From a virus: a stretch of DNA of 64,000 bases. The notes under the pieces are model-generated. The model worked only from the letters and a program-made list of their open reading frames with translations. It was not told where the DNA came from and ran no database searches. Each line of letters begins with the position of its first letter. The first letter of the stretch is position 1. The DNA is taken from the IMG/VR virus record IMGVR_UViG_3300048672_000219, positions 19,455 through 83,454 of that record, one strand, 5' to 3'. A program made the translations under genes and the position numbers. This document shows positions 37,711 to 45,531 of this stretch, one piece after another.

Positions 37711-37850
37711 CGTTAAGGAATGACACGCCTTTTCAGAAAGTGTCTAGTGGCTTCTTACGAGGCCACAAAAGAGAGTGTTCCTCTGCCTGCTACGCAATTC
37801 TCCGGCTATAGGGTGGGAATGTGAGTTGAACACTCCCTTTTGTTATTTCA
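37711..37850 (+). ncRNA. candidate small structured RNA
   Basis: No ORF of note follows the promoter at 37676. Instead there is a hairpin GTGGC...GCCAC (37747-37766, inner pairs TC/GA) and an 8-bp stem GAGTGTTC/GAACACTC (37773-37780, 37828-37835) followed by CCCTTTTGTTATTT, a terminator-like end. A transcript of about 140 nt is predicted. Function unknown; no match to a known RNA family is recognised. Confidence 0.5.
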
Positions 37851-37887
37851 AGCTAAGGTACAAGTGGCTTAAAAATAAATTAACAAC

Positions 37888-37962
37888 TCCCCGTTAGTTT
37901 AACATGGTAAAATCTCGCCTTGTACGCGAGCATAGCGGTTTCGAGCACTGCACGGGGAACCA
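37888..37962 (+). tRNA. tRNA-Thr (anticodon TGT)
   Basis: Acceptor arms TCCCCGT and ACGGGGA with encoded ACCA end; anticodon stem CTCGC/GCGAG around CTTGTAC (TGT, reads ACA); T-arm GCGGT-TTCGAGC-ACTGC. The D-arm is A/T-rich and weak. Confidence 0.85.
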
Positions 37963-37968
37963 AACAAT

Positions 37969-38042
37969 GCAGCCAATCTAAAGGTTAGACGCCAGTGCTC
38001 CACACTGCACAGGGAAGATTTCGATTATCTCTGGCTGCTCCA
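37969..38042 (+). tRNA. atypical tRNA-like gene, anticodon uncertain
   Basis: Acceptor arms GCAGCCA and TGGCTGC with encoded TCCA; T-loop TTCGATT in a stem AAGAT/ATCTC with one mismatch. The D-arm is very short and the anticodon arm can be folded in two ways: CAGT/ACTG with loop GCTCCAC (TCC), or GTGC/GCAC with an 8-nt loop. No standard U33 fold is found, so this may be a decayed tRNA or an unusual one. Confidence 0.55.
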
Positions 38043-38045
38043 TTT

Positions 38046-38080
38046 TCTTCTACCTTAGAAGACTGTTAGCCTTACGGCTA
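38046..38080 (+). repeat. tandem hairpins including the TAGCC element
   Basis: TCTTCTA-CCT-TAGAAGA (38046-38062) is followed by TAGCC-TTAC-GGCTA (38067-38080). The second is the exact reverse complement of the core of the insertion at 23901. Confidence 0.6.
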
Positions 38081-38150
38081 TCGAGGCTTGGAGAACAAGC
38101 TAATGAGTGAGGTGGAATTCCTTGCCGAATATTAACACAAAGGAGAGAAT

Positions 38151-38381
38151 ATGACATACCATGAGAACGCAGGTAAGGGTTCGTTTCGCCGTGAGCGAGA
38201 TAAAAGTGTAACCACTAAAGAACAATTTGAAAGTAATTGGGATCGTATCTTTGGCAAAAAGACAGTCAAGGTCGATCCAGAGCAAGCCGAAGCTAAAGGG
38301 TTTGTTTGCAAGGCTTGTCAAGGCAAAGGTGGTTGCATGGATGCTGGCTGGTATTACGAATGTCCTGAATGTGGTAAATAA
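38151..38381 (+). CDS. zinc-knuckle hypothetical protein, 76 aa
   Basis: C-terminal CKACQGKGGCMDAGWYYEC and PECGK provide two cysteine pairs of a DnaJ-type or zinc-ribbon fold. N-terminal half is charged and helical. RBS AAGGAGAG. It is set between tRNA genes, where such small proteins are often read with the tRNAs. Confidence 0.75.
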   Translation: MTYHENAGKGSFRRERDKSVTTKEQFESNWDRIFGKKTVKVDPEQAEAKGFVCKACQGKGGCMDAGWYYECPECGK

Positions 38382-38384
38382 CAA

Positions 38385-38474
38385 GGAAGATTGGCTGAGA
38401 GGTTTAAGGCAGCACTCTTGAAAAGTGTCGAACTTTAAAAGGTTCCGTCCGTTCAAATCGGACATCTTCCGCCA
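38385..38474 (+). tRNA. tRNA-Ser (anticodon TGA)
   Basis: Acceptor arms GGAAGAT/ATCTTCC with GCCA; anticodon stem GCACT/AGTGT around CTTGAAA (TGA, reads UCA); long variable arm as expected for Ser; T-loop TTCAAAT. Confidence 0.93.
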
Positions 38475-38555
38475 GAATTTGGTTGCAGTACCTTCGTCGT
38501 AAAATGGAATGCCAACGAGAGCATAGCACATTCTTGCTTCTTCTCGTAATAAATT

Positions 38556-38726
38556 TTCGCTCAATAGGGACTTCCAGATGGTATCCTGCTAGAGTGAAAG
38601 CACAGCCGAGAGGCTGTTAGGTGCAGGGCAGAAATATGTTCTGCTAGGGTATATGGCATGGTTGTGTGGCGCTATACCATTGTTGTAAGGAGCCGCTATT
38701 CCGCAAGGTTTAGCGGCTTTTGTTTT
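38556..38726 (+). ncRNA. candidate multi-stem structured RNA ending in a terminator
   Basis: Between tRNA-Ser and the endonuclease gene no ORF is convincing, but stems follow each other: TTCGCTC/GAGTGAA (38556, 38592); GCAC/GTGC enclosing CAGCC-GAGA-GGCTG with a GNRA loop (38600-38624); GCAGAA-ATATG-TTCTGC (38628-38644); GGTATA/TATACC (38648-38678); and AGCCGCTA/TAGCGGCT plus TTTTGTTTT (38691-38726). Part of the tRNA transcript or a separate RNA. No family recognised. Confidence 0.5.
38691..38726 (+). terminator. rho-independent terminator after the tRNA block
   Basis: AGCCGCTA-(12)-TAGCGGCT and a TTTTGTTTT tail. A further long hairpin (GTGGC...GTTCAGG-CTCTACT-CCTGAAC...GCCAC, 38728-38778) lies between it and the next gene. 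Confidence 0.85.
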
Positions 38727-38806
38727 CGTGGCGAACGGATTGATCCTCCTGTTCAGGCTCTACTCCTGAACTAGCCACACTGATTAACCTAGTAGAGAGG
38801 AAACAA

Positions 38807-39763
38807 ATGGGTAAAGACAATATAAAGCGTACAAATGAGTACATTATTGACAAGTCAAAAGAGTTACATGGAGAGCATACTTACGGGTATGATAAACTTG
38901 AGTACATCAACACTAAGAGTAATATAATATTGCTGTGCAATAAATGCAATGATTATTTCAGCGTCACGGCAGGAGCACACGTTGGAAGCAGAAGAGTAGG
39001 CTGTCAAAGATGTAGTGCAGAACGTAGAACCAAAGCTCAGACAGGAAGTAAAGAGCAAATGATTGCAAAAGCATTGTTAAATCACCCTCACGGAGCTTTC
39101 AATTATGATCGAGTAGAGTACAAAACGGCGAGGATTAAAGTTGAAATAGGCTGCAATACATGCGGGGTGTGGTTTTGGCAAGAGCCACATCAACATACAA
39201 TAGGTGTTGGTTGCAAGAATTGCAGAAACATTAAATTGGCAAAAGACAGAAGTCATTCCAAAGAACAATTTATAGAGGAAGCTATCAAGATCACCGGAGA
39301 TAAGTATGATTATAGCTTAGTAGAGTACAAGAATGCAAGAACATATGCAGAGATAATCTGCAACGACTGTGGATCACATTTCAAGAAGAAGCCTACTGAG
39401 ATATTGAATGGTCAGGGCTGCAAATGCCACAACAAAGGTGGATATGGATATGATCCAAAACAAGCTGGAATTCTTTATGTGCTAGAATGCGGAGACATAA
39501 CTAAAATCGGTATTACAAATAAAAGATTGTCAAGTAGAATAAAAGCGGTAAGTTCTTCGTTTGGTGCAAAATTTAAAGAAATTAAAACTTATAATCTTGA
39601 AGGTCAATTCTGCACCGACTTAGAGACACAGTTGCTAATTGAATTACGAAGTAAATATAGAAATCCTATTCAAAAGTTTGATGGGTACACAGAATGTTTT
39701 TACTATGTAGATAGAGCAAAATTACTGAATAGAATTGAAGAATTGATTAAGGAGAATAAATGA
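38807..39763 (+). CDS. free-standing homing endonuclease (T5orf172/GIY-YIG type)
   Basis: A 318-residue protein. Three treble-clef-like zinc units of about 65 residues each fill the first 220 residues (LLCNKCNDYF..CQRCS; IGCNTCGVWF..CKNCR; IICNDCGSHF..CKCH). The C-terminal nuclease domain begins GILYVLECGDITKIGITNKR and ends with DGYTECFYYVD. It is related to the protein at 50034. The stop codon overlaps the large terminase ATG (ATGA), and it supplies that gene's AAGGAG. The intron in that terminase gene lies only 90 bases downstream. Confidence 0.83.
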   Translation: MGKDNIKRTNEYIIDKSKELHGEHTYGYDKLEYINTKSNIILLCNKCNDYFSVTAGAHVGSRRVGCQRCSAERRTKAQTGSKEQMIAKALLNHPHGAFNYDRVEYKTARIKVEIGCNTCGVWFWQEPHQHTIGVGCKNCRNIKLAKDRSHSKEQFIEEAIKITGDKYDYSLVEYKNARTYAEIICNDCGSHFKKKPTEILNGQGCKCHNKGGYGYDPKQAGILYVLECGDITKIGITNKRLSSRIKAVSSSFGAKFKEIKTYNLEGQFCTDLETQLLIELRSKYRNPIQKFDGYTECFYYVDRAKLLNRIEELIKENK

Positions 39764-41468
39764 CTGAAAAAATTGTGTATGGCCCCGACAGTTTTGTACA
39801 GAAAACTTTCTTAGATTGTAAGTCGGGGTTGATTATCTACGGTGGTGGGGCTGAAGTTCATCCGGCCCATGTGTAAGTAATTATACATGCAAACTCTTTT
39901 AATTCGGTAGAATCCTAACGTAAAGGCGAGGGCTATACCGAGCTAGGCTAAGGCCGAGTGTAACGACTATCGAAACCACGCTATGCGGAAGGGAGTAGAG
40001 TAGTTCCAAGTGGAACGAAACTGAGAGCATCCTTCTAGGATGATGAGCTAGTCTGCTCTTTATGGAAACATAAAGCGATGCACGTAATGGTGCGGGGAGA
40101 ACGTAACGAATTCTCTTGAACAACTGAGGATGTGGTAAATCGCACCAAGCATTACTGCTCGTGCTTAAATATTGTCAAGACCCTAATTTCAGGGCAGTTT
40201 TCATTCGTGAAACTAACGGGCAGCTTTCTCAAAGTGGTGGACTTTTTGAGGAAGCAAGGGTAATGTGGGAGAAACACTTTGGGGCTAAATTCAAAACTCA
40301 CCCAAGTATGATGGCAACCTTCCCATCTGGCGCAACCGTCCAGTTCAAGGTATGCGGTTCAGACAGGGACGTTTCAAACTATGACGGTGGTCAATACTCA
40401 CTTGTTGTGTTTGACGAAGCTCAAAATCATACAGAAGTTCAAATCCGTTATTTGGAGTCGCGTATTCGCTCTAGGGCAAAAGGCCCACACCAACTTATAC
40501 TTACATGTAACCCAAAATACGATCACGATTATTTGCTTAAATTTGTCACCCCGTATCTTGACCCTGAAACCGGCATACCGCGTAAAGAGATGTTTGCTAG
40601 GGAAATGTATTATGGGGCATATAATGGGCAAGTTGTTGTAGGCACTTCACAAGCTGAGTTGGAAGAGAAGTACCCCGGAATTTCGTGCCAAACATATACA
40701 TTTATAGCCGCTACCGTGTACGACAACCCTCGCATGAGGAAAATCAATCCTACATACGTTACTCGTCTTGAGAATCTAAAACGAGTTGAACGTGAGCGTC
40801 TTCTGTTAGGAAGTTGGACAGCTAAACCACAGAACCAAGGGTTGTTTAAGCGGGAGTGGTGCAATATGATTGATGAAGTTCCTAATGATGTGGTTGACCG
40901 TGTTAGGGGTTATGACCTTGCTGCAACTTTGCCATCAGAAACTTACCCTGATCCAGATTGGACTGCCTGTGTGCGTATGTCAAAAACTAAATCAGGTCGT
41001 TATGTAGTAGAACATGCTTGTAGAACTAGGCAACTTGCTCACGGGGTTCTTGATTACATTGAAAAGAATTATTTCGATGATCTCAATGATGGTGTTGCGG
41101 CTACTGTATGGCTTGAGGTTGACCCCGGAAGCTCTGGTAAACATGCTGCCGGATTTATGGTTCAGTATCTTGTGGAGCATGGCGTAGATGTTCGTAAACA
41201 GGATGTTAATCCTTCCAATGGTAAATTAGCAAGATGCAGACCGTTCCTTTCTCTGTGCGAGGCTGGCAGCGTTGATGTTGTAAAAGGCGATTGGAATGAA
41301 ATGTGGTTCAATGAAATGGAAGATTTTATTGAGGGTAATAGGCGTCAAAAGGACGATTTATTCGACTCGACGGCTAGTTCTTGCAAAGCTTTGATGAAAA
41401 ATAGAACAATCCCCACCTTCTCAATCCCCATTTCAACTCAACCTTCAGTAATACCAACATTGTCTTGA
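39760..41468 (+). CDS. terminase large subunit, interrupted by a group I intron
   Basis: Exon 1 is 39760-39852 (31 codons, ending IIYGGGA), exon 2 is about 40128-41468; the spliced product is about 477 residues. Joining the exons rebuilds the Walker A motif GGAGCGKS (residues 29-36). Walker B is SLVVFDEAQ (about 122-130), followed by CNPKYDHDYLLKF (coupling region). The C-terminal nuclease domain has YDLAATLP and later acidic residues (DDLFDST). It powers DNA packaging and cuts concatemers. Without splicing, exon 1 stops after 38 codons. Intron ends are known to within one base. Confidence 0.9.
39853..40127 (+). mobile_element. group I intron (ORF-less, about 275 nt) in the terminase gene
   Basis: P1 pairs the exon end GGGCU with an internal guide GGCCC just inside the intron, giving the U-G pair at the splice site; the neighbouring CAUCC can pair with the first exon-2 bases GGAUG (P10). 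The core shows an R-like AACGACTATCGAAA (about 39961-39974) and an S-like GAGCTAGTCTGC (about 40048-40059) that form P7 (GACTA/TAGTC). The last base is A or G depending on where the shared G is assigned; the spliced message is the same. Confidence 0.85.
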
Positions 41469-41478
41469 CGTAACAAAT

Positions 41479-41507
41479 TTGACAAAAACGCATTCCTATG
41501 TTATACT
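41479..41507 (+). promoter_or_regulatory. promoter of the portal unit
   Basis: TTGACA (41479-41484), 17 bp, TATACT (41502-41507). Confidence 0.78.
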
Positions 41508-41519
41508 TTTGCCTAATTG

Positions 41520-41569
41520 TGAAATTAAGGCTTCCCACTATATTGTATAACATAGGGTTTCTAATTTCA
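41520..41569 (+). promoter_or_regulatory. leader hairpin before portal
   Basis: TGAAATTA (41520-41527) pairs with TAATTTCA (41562-41569), enclosing a second possible stem near CCCACTATA and TATAACATAGGG. It lies 20 bases before the portal ATG and may stabilise the late message. Confidence 0.5.
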
Positions 41570-41591
41570 AGTGTTATTTTAAGGAGAATTT

Positions 41592-43094
41592 ATGGCCGCT
41601 AAAAAGAAGCCTCCGCAGGATAAAACGGCTGCATTAGCGGCTGATGAGGGTGCGGTGATTCCACGGATTAGCTTAGGCGAGAGTGGTTTTACAGGTTTAC
41701 GCACCATTTGGGGAAAAGTAATTGATGATCCCCAACGAGCTTTCCGGCATCCTTATTTCTTGCGTACATGCCAAGAAATGCGTAATGATGCTGTAATTGC
41801 TTCAGTATTTAATACATATCGAATGTTCTTGTCACGAGTTGACTGGAATGTTGTGGCTCCAATTGGTGCTACAGAAGAACAAAAAGAACGAGCTAAGTTT
41901 GTAGAGTCCTTGATGGATGATATGGAAATTAGTTGGGCAGCGTTTATCTCTGACGTTCTTGAGTATCTTCCTTATGGTTTTTCCGTACAAGAAAAAGTGT
42001 TCCGTCGTCGTCTGCACAAGAATGGTAGTCGATATAATGATGGTAAGATTGGACTGCGTAAGCTTTCCCCACGATCCCAAGACAGCATTCTTCGCTGGAC
42101 ATTCTCAGAAGATGGGCGAGAACTTCTAGGTTGCGAACAATCAATTTATCAAATGGAGCATGGTGCTCTGTTTATGGATCAAGCGAATGAACGTGGATTG
42201 ATTCCAATTAAGCGTGAAAAATTCCTGCTGTTTACAGCAGACGCTACAAAAGGTAATCCCACAGGTAACTCAATTCTAAAGGGCGTATATTTAGCCTATA
42301 AAGAAATGACGTTGCTGAAAGAACAAGAAATGGTAGGAATTGCGAAGGAAGCTGCTGGCCTTCCCCTTCTGCGCCTCCCTCCAGAGTTTATGGCAGATGA
42401 CGCTTCGGATGATAAGAAAGCTGTCTACAATGCTTGCAAAACTCTGCTTGACACAATGCAAGCTGGCACTAATAAGGGTATCATCTTCCCTACTAAAACT
42501 GACCCTGACTCTAAGAAGGATATGTTTGACATTAGCCTTCTGGAAAAGAAAGGTGTGCAGGGTGCAAATATTGACGCTGTTATTAAACGATATACAGACA
42601 ATATCCTAAGTGCTCTGAGTGTTGACGTTTTAAAAAGCGGTAACAATCAGCAAAGTTTCTCGTTGAATGATGGTGACACCTCTGTGTTGGCTATTGCGCT
42701 AAGTCATCGTACAAATGAGATTGCTGACGTACTGAATAAAGATTTGATTCCTCAGATTTTTGCCTTGAATGGTTGGACTGATGAAGTTCTTCCTAAATTC
42801 GTTCCGGGCGATATTTCTGCGCAGAGTCTTGAAGAATTGTCGAAATTCTTGCAGCGTACTGCTTCTGTAGGATTGCTGACCAAAGACTTACCTGTTCTGA
42901 ATAAGATTCGTACTGCTATGGGTGTTCAAGAGTTTCCTGATGACACTAAAGTAGAGGATTTGAATTTCACTATGGACAGCAGTAAATCAAGTGCAGGAAT
43001 GCAAGTTGGTAAATCTGGAAATGGAACAGCCAACATTGGTGGTGATAGTTCAAATCAAGATACTTCGGTTAACAACTCAGATAACAAAGCTTAA
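41592..43094 (+). CDS. portal protein (DUF935-like)
   Basis: A 500-residue portal. Segments RAFRHPYFLRTCQEMRND, YLPYGFSVQEKVFRRR, REKFLLFTADATKGNP and GLPLLRLPPEF are typical for Mu/DUF935-type portals. It forms the dodecameric ring for DNA entry and exit. The C-terminus is Ser/Asn-rich and disordered. RBS AAGGAGAATTT. Confidence 0.9.
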   Translation: MAAKKKPPQDKTAALAADEGAVIPRISLGESGFTGLRTIWGKVIDDPQRAFRHPYFLRTCQEMRNDAVIASVFNTYRMFLSRVDWNVVAPIGATEEQKERAKFVESLMDDMEISWAAFISDVLEYLPYGFSVQEKVFRRRLHKNGSRYNDGKIGLRKLSPRSQDSILRWTFSEDGRELLGCEQSIYQMEHGALFMDQANERGLIPIKREKFLLFTADATKGNPTGNSILKGVYLAYKEMTLLKEQEMVGIAKEAAGLPLLRLPPEFMADDASDDKKAVYNACKTLLDTMQAGTNKGIIFPTKTDPDSKKDMFDISLLEKKGVQGANIDAVIKRYTDNILSALSVDVLKSGNNQQSFSLNDGDTSVLAIALSHRTNEIADVLNKDLIPQIFALNGWTDEVLPKFVPGDISAQSLEELSKFLQRTASVGLLTKDLPVLNKIRTAMGVQEFPDDTKVEDLNFTMDSSKSSAGMQVGKSGNGTANIGGDSSNQDTSVNNSDNKA

Positions 43095-43102
43095 GGAGGA
43101 AA

Positions 43103-44185
43103 ATGGCATTTGTATATCACATCCATCTCCCAGAACAGTCGGGGGAATATGATAAGGGTTATATTGGGTTTACTGCAACAACTGTATCTGAAAGATTTAA
43201 AGAGCACGTTGCTCTGGCAGCCATTGCGGAAAATACCTACACATTACATAATGCGATTCGTAAACACGGTGATGCTCTTGTCGTGACCACTTTGGTAGAA
43301 GGCAGCAGCGAATATTGTCTAGATATAGAGTATAGGTTGCGACCATATCCAAATATCGGATGGAACATTGCCTGTGGTGGTTCTGCACCCATGTTAGGTA
43401 GAAAACATAGTGATGCAACACGTACCAAGATAAAAGCTATATTTACTCCAGAGCATATTAAGAAGATTTCTGATAGGCAAAAAGCTATACCTACTTGGTG
43501 CCGAGGTTCATCCGATAAAGCAGTATGGGCAACCGCTTCTGAAATTTTCAAATGCTACAACGCTAATAAGGATGTAGGTGCTGTTGTGATTGGAAGGGCG
43601 TTTGGTCTTTCAGAAAAGAAATTGGAAGCAATGCTAAAGAAATTTAAATCTGGGTGGGTTCCAGATAATGATGAGGATTGGAAGATTTGGTCTGAGGATA
43701 AACCGAAACTAGAAAAAATTTGGGATGATTCTCAAGGAAAACTTCAAGCTAAAGCTGCTGAAATTACACCAGAATTAAGGGCAGCGCGGTCAAAGGGAGC
43801 GTCAGGGCGAGTCTGGACTGAAGAGATGAAGGATGCTCTTATTTTACGAAATAAAGGTAAACGGCACACCGAAGAATCCAAGTTAAAAATTTCCAAATCA
43901 AAAATAGGTAAAAAACATACTGAAGAACAGATTCAAGCTAGGAAAGATCGACTAGCCAAGCAACCTTGGACTAATGCGGCTAAACCCTACTTTTGGACAA
44001 AAGCTGAAGACATACGACAATTCTTGTTAGCTGGAAAAACGCAAGCAGATATATTGAGGTTCTTTGGTCTAGACAGAAAGAGTGGTTCACTTGCTGTGAT
44101 AATTAAGAAAATAAAGTTTGGTTGGAATCCATCCGAGGATGAAGATTGGATTTCCTTCAAAGAAAATTATGCAAAGGAATCATAA
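43103..44185 (+). CDS. GIY-YIG homing endonuclease with NUMOD-type repeats
   Basis: A 360-residue protein. The GIY-YIG domain is N-terminal (FVYHIHLPEQSG and KGYIGFTATTVSERFKEH; LDIEYRLRPYPNIGWNIACG with Glu). DNA-binding repeats follow (MLGRKHSDATRTKI; GKRHTEESKLKISKSKIG; KKHTEEQIQARK), NUMOD3-like, and a C-terminal helix-turn segment. It sits between portal and protease genes and its stop overlaps the protease ATG (TAATG). Confidence 0.9.
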   Translation: MAFVYHIHLPEQSGEYDKGYIGFTATTVSERFKEHVALAAIAENTYTLHNAIRKHGDALVVTTLVEGSSEYCLDIEYRLRPYPNIGWNIACGGSAPMLGRKHSDATRTKIKAIFTPEHIKKISDRQKAIPTWCRGSSDKAVWATASEIFKCYNANKDVGAVVIGRAFGLSEKKLEAMLKKFKSGWVPDNDEDWKIWSEDKPKLEKIWDDSQGKLQAKAAEITPELRAARSKGASGRVWTEEMKDALILRNKGKRHTEESKLKISKSKIGKKHTEEQIQARKDRLAKQPWTNAAKPYFWTKAEDIRQFLLAGKTQADILRFFGLDRKSGSLAVIIKKIKFGWNPSEDEDWISFKENYAKES

Positions 44186-45033
44186 TGGCAAATCACAGTC
44201 TTTTACGACTTACCTCTAAAATATACAACACTCCACATCTAATTACAACCGATTCTTTCAATGTAATTTTGGATTACTTGGATAAACGTAATTCTGCAAC
44301 CTTTGAGATGCCAGATGAACCTGTAGAACTCCCTGAACAAGAAACTCCTTATAAAGACGGATTGGGTGTTTTGCAAGTATCTGGTAGTCTTACTTATCGC
44401 CCTGTTTACGGACTTTGCGGTGAAGTTGGCACGAGCTACACTTCTCTTGTTGAGCAAGTTGAATGTATGGTTGAAGCTGGTGTGAAAACTATCGTAATGT
44501 CCGTTGACTCTGGGGGTGGTGAGGCAGCACACGTTTTCGAGACAGCTAACGAAATTCGTCAGATGTGCTCTGACAACGGAATTCAACTAATTGGCTATGC
44601 TGATGTTTATGCCTGTTCGGCTGCCTATGCCCTGATTAGCATTTGTGACGAAGTGATTATAAATCCTTCTGCAACCGTTGGTTCGATAGGCTGCGTAATT
44701 GCGCTCACTGATTGCTCAAAAGCAATGGAACAAGCTGGTTTGAAACGAATCTTCATTACAAGTGGTGCAAATAAAGTTCCATTTGCAAATGACGGATCGT
44801 TCAAACAAGATTTCCTTGATGATCTTCAAACTCAAGTTAATCTACTCAATGACGAATTTGCTCAGTTTGTTTCTACTAATATCGGCGTGCCTGCTAAAGA
44901 TATTAAAGCACTTCAGGCTAAAACATTTAATGCAAAAGACGCTGTAGAAAAAGGGTTGGCAAACAAGATTATGACCAATAAACAATTTGAGTATTATGTA
45001 GCAAGTATCCACAAAGGAGTAATGAATGTCTGA
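44185..45033 (+). CDS. prohead protease, peptidase S49 family
   Basis: A 282-residue SppA/lambda gpC-like protease. VMSVDSGGGEAAHVFETANE is the oxyanion region, YADVYACSAAYALISICD carries the probable nucleophile Ser, and INPSATVGSIGCVIA and a later Lys complete the S49 pattern. It would process scaffold and head proteins. ATG at 44185 follows AAAGGAATC. It overlaps the scaffold gene by 8 bases. Confidence 0.92.
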   Translation: MANHSLLRLTSKIYNTPHLITTDSFNVILDYLDKRNSATFEMPDEPVELPEQETPYKDGLGVLQVSGSLTYRPVYGLCGEVGTSYTSLVEQVECMVEAGVKTIVMSVDSGGGEAAHVFETANEIRQMCSDNGIQLIGYADVYACSAAYALISICDEVIINPSATVGSIGCVIALTDCSKAMEQAGLKRIFITSGANKVPFANDGSFKQDFLDDLQTQVNLLNDEFAQFVSTNIGVPAKDIKALQAKTFNAKDAVEKGLANKIMTNKQFEYYVASIHKGVMNV

Positions 45034-45529
45034 AAATAATTCGATGCTGTCTCGCATCACAAAGAAGTTGGGGCTGTCTCCTGACGTTAACAAGGAAGAA
45101 AATATGACCACAGAAAACATTGTTGAGGCGGCAAGCGAGGTACAAGCCCTGCAAGCAGCTTTTAATCTGAAATCTGAAGAACTGGCAACGGCTCTGGCTA
45201 ATATTGCAACACTGCAAGCTACGATTGATGCTTATGCACAGAAAGAAGTTCAAGCTCAAGCTGACGCTCTAAAAGCAAAAATGGATGCTCGTATGTCCGC
45301 TATCAAAGCCAATCTCGGTGACGACAAAGCGGAAGCATTTATGGAAGCAACTAAAGGTCTGGATGATGCTGCTTTTGCTGCCATCACTTCAGCAATGGCA
45401 GGATCGCTTGCAGCCGAGGCGAAATCTGACATGTTTGTAGAAGTCGGCGTAGAAACTAAAGCAGAAGCTCCTGTTGAGGAAGAAAAAGCTCCCCTGCATT
45501 TCAAAAACTTTATTAAAAAGGGTAAATAA
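45026..45529 (+). CDS. scaffold-like protein
   Basis: A 167-residue protein: coiled-coil centre (ALQAAFNLKSEELATALANI), alanine-rich helices and an acidic tail. It occupies the usual place of the capsid scaffold after the S49 protease. A second in-frame ATG at 45104 with AAGGAAGAA upstream could give a shorter form, as with lambda Nu3. Confidence 0.72.
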   Translation: MSENNSMLSRITKKLGLSPDVNKEENMTTENIVEAASEVQALQAAFNLKSEELATALANIATLQATIDAYAQKEVQAQADALKAKMDARMSAIKANLGDDKAEAFMEATKGLDDAAFAAITSAMAGSLAAEAKSDMFVEVGVETKAEAPVEEEKAPLHFKNFIKKGK

Positions 45530-45531
45530 AC

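Noticed and set aside
38046-38080. Hairpins after the tRNA-like gene read as its terminator
   Set aside because: Neither hairpin is followed by a U-run, and a gene and another tRNA follow in the same direction.
38100-38564. 154-residue minus-strand frame over the zinc-knuckle gene and tRNA-Ser
   Set aside because: It crosses a tRNA gene and has no promoter or ribosome site.
38751-38771. Stem with 7-nt loop CTCTACT read as an amber-suppressor anticodon arm (CTA)
   Set aside because: No acceptor or T-arm surrounds it and position 37 would be C; only an isolated hairpin.
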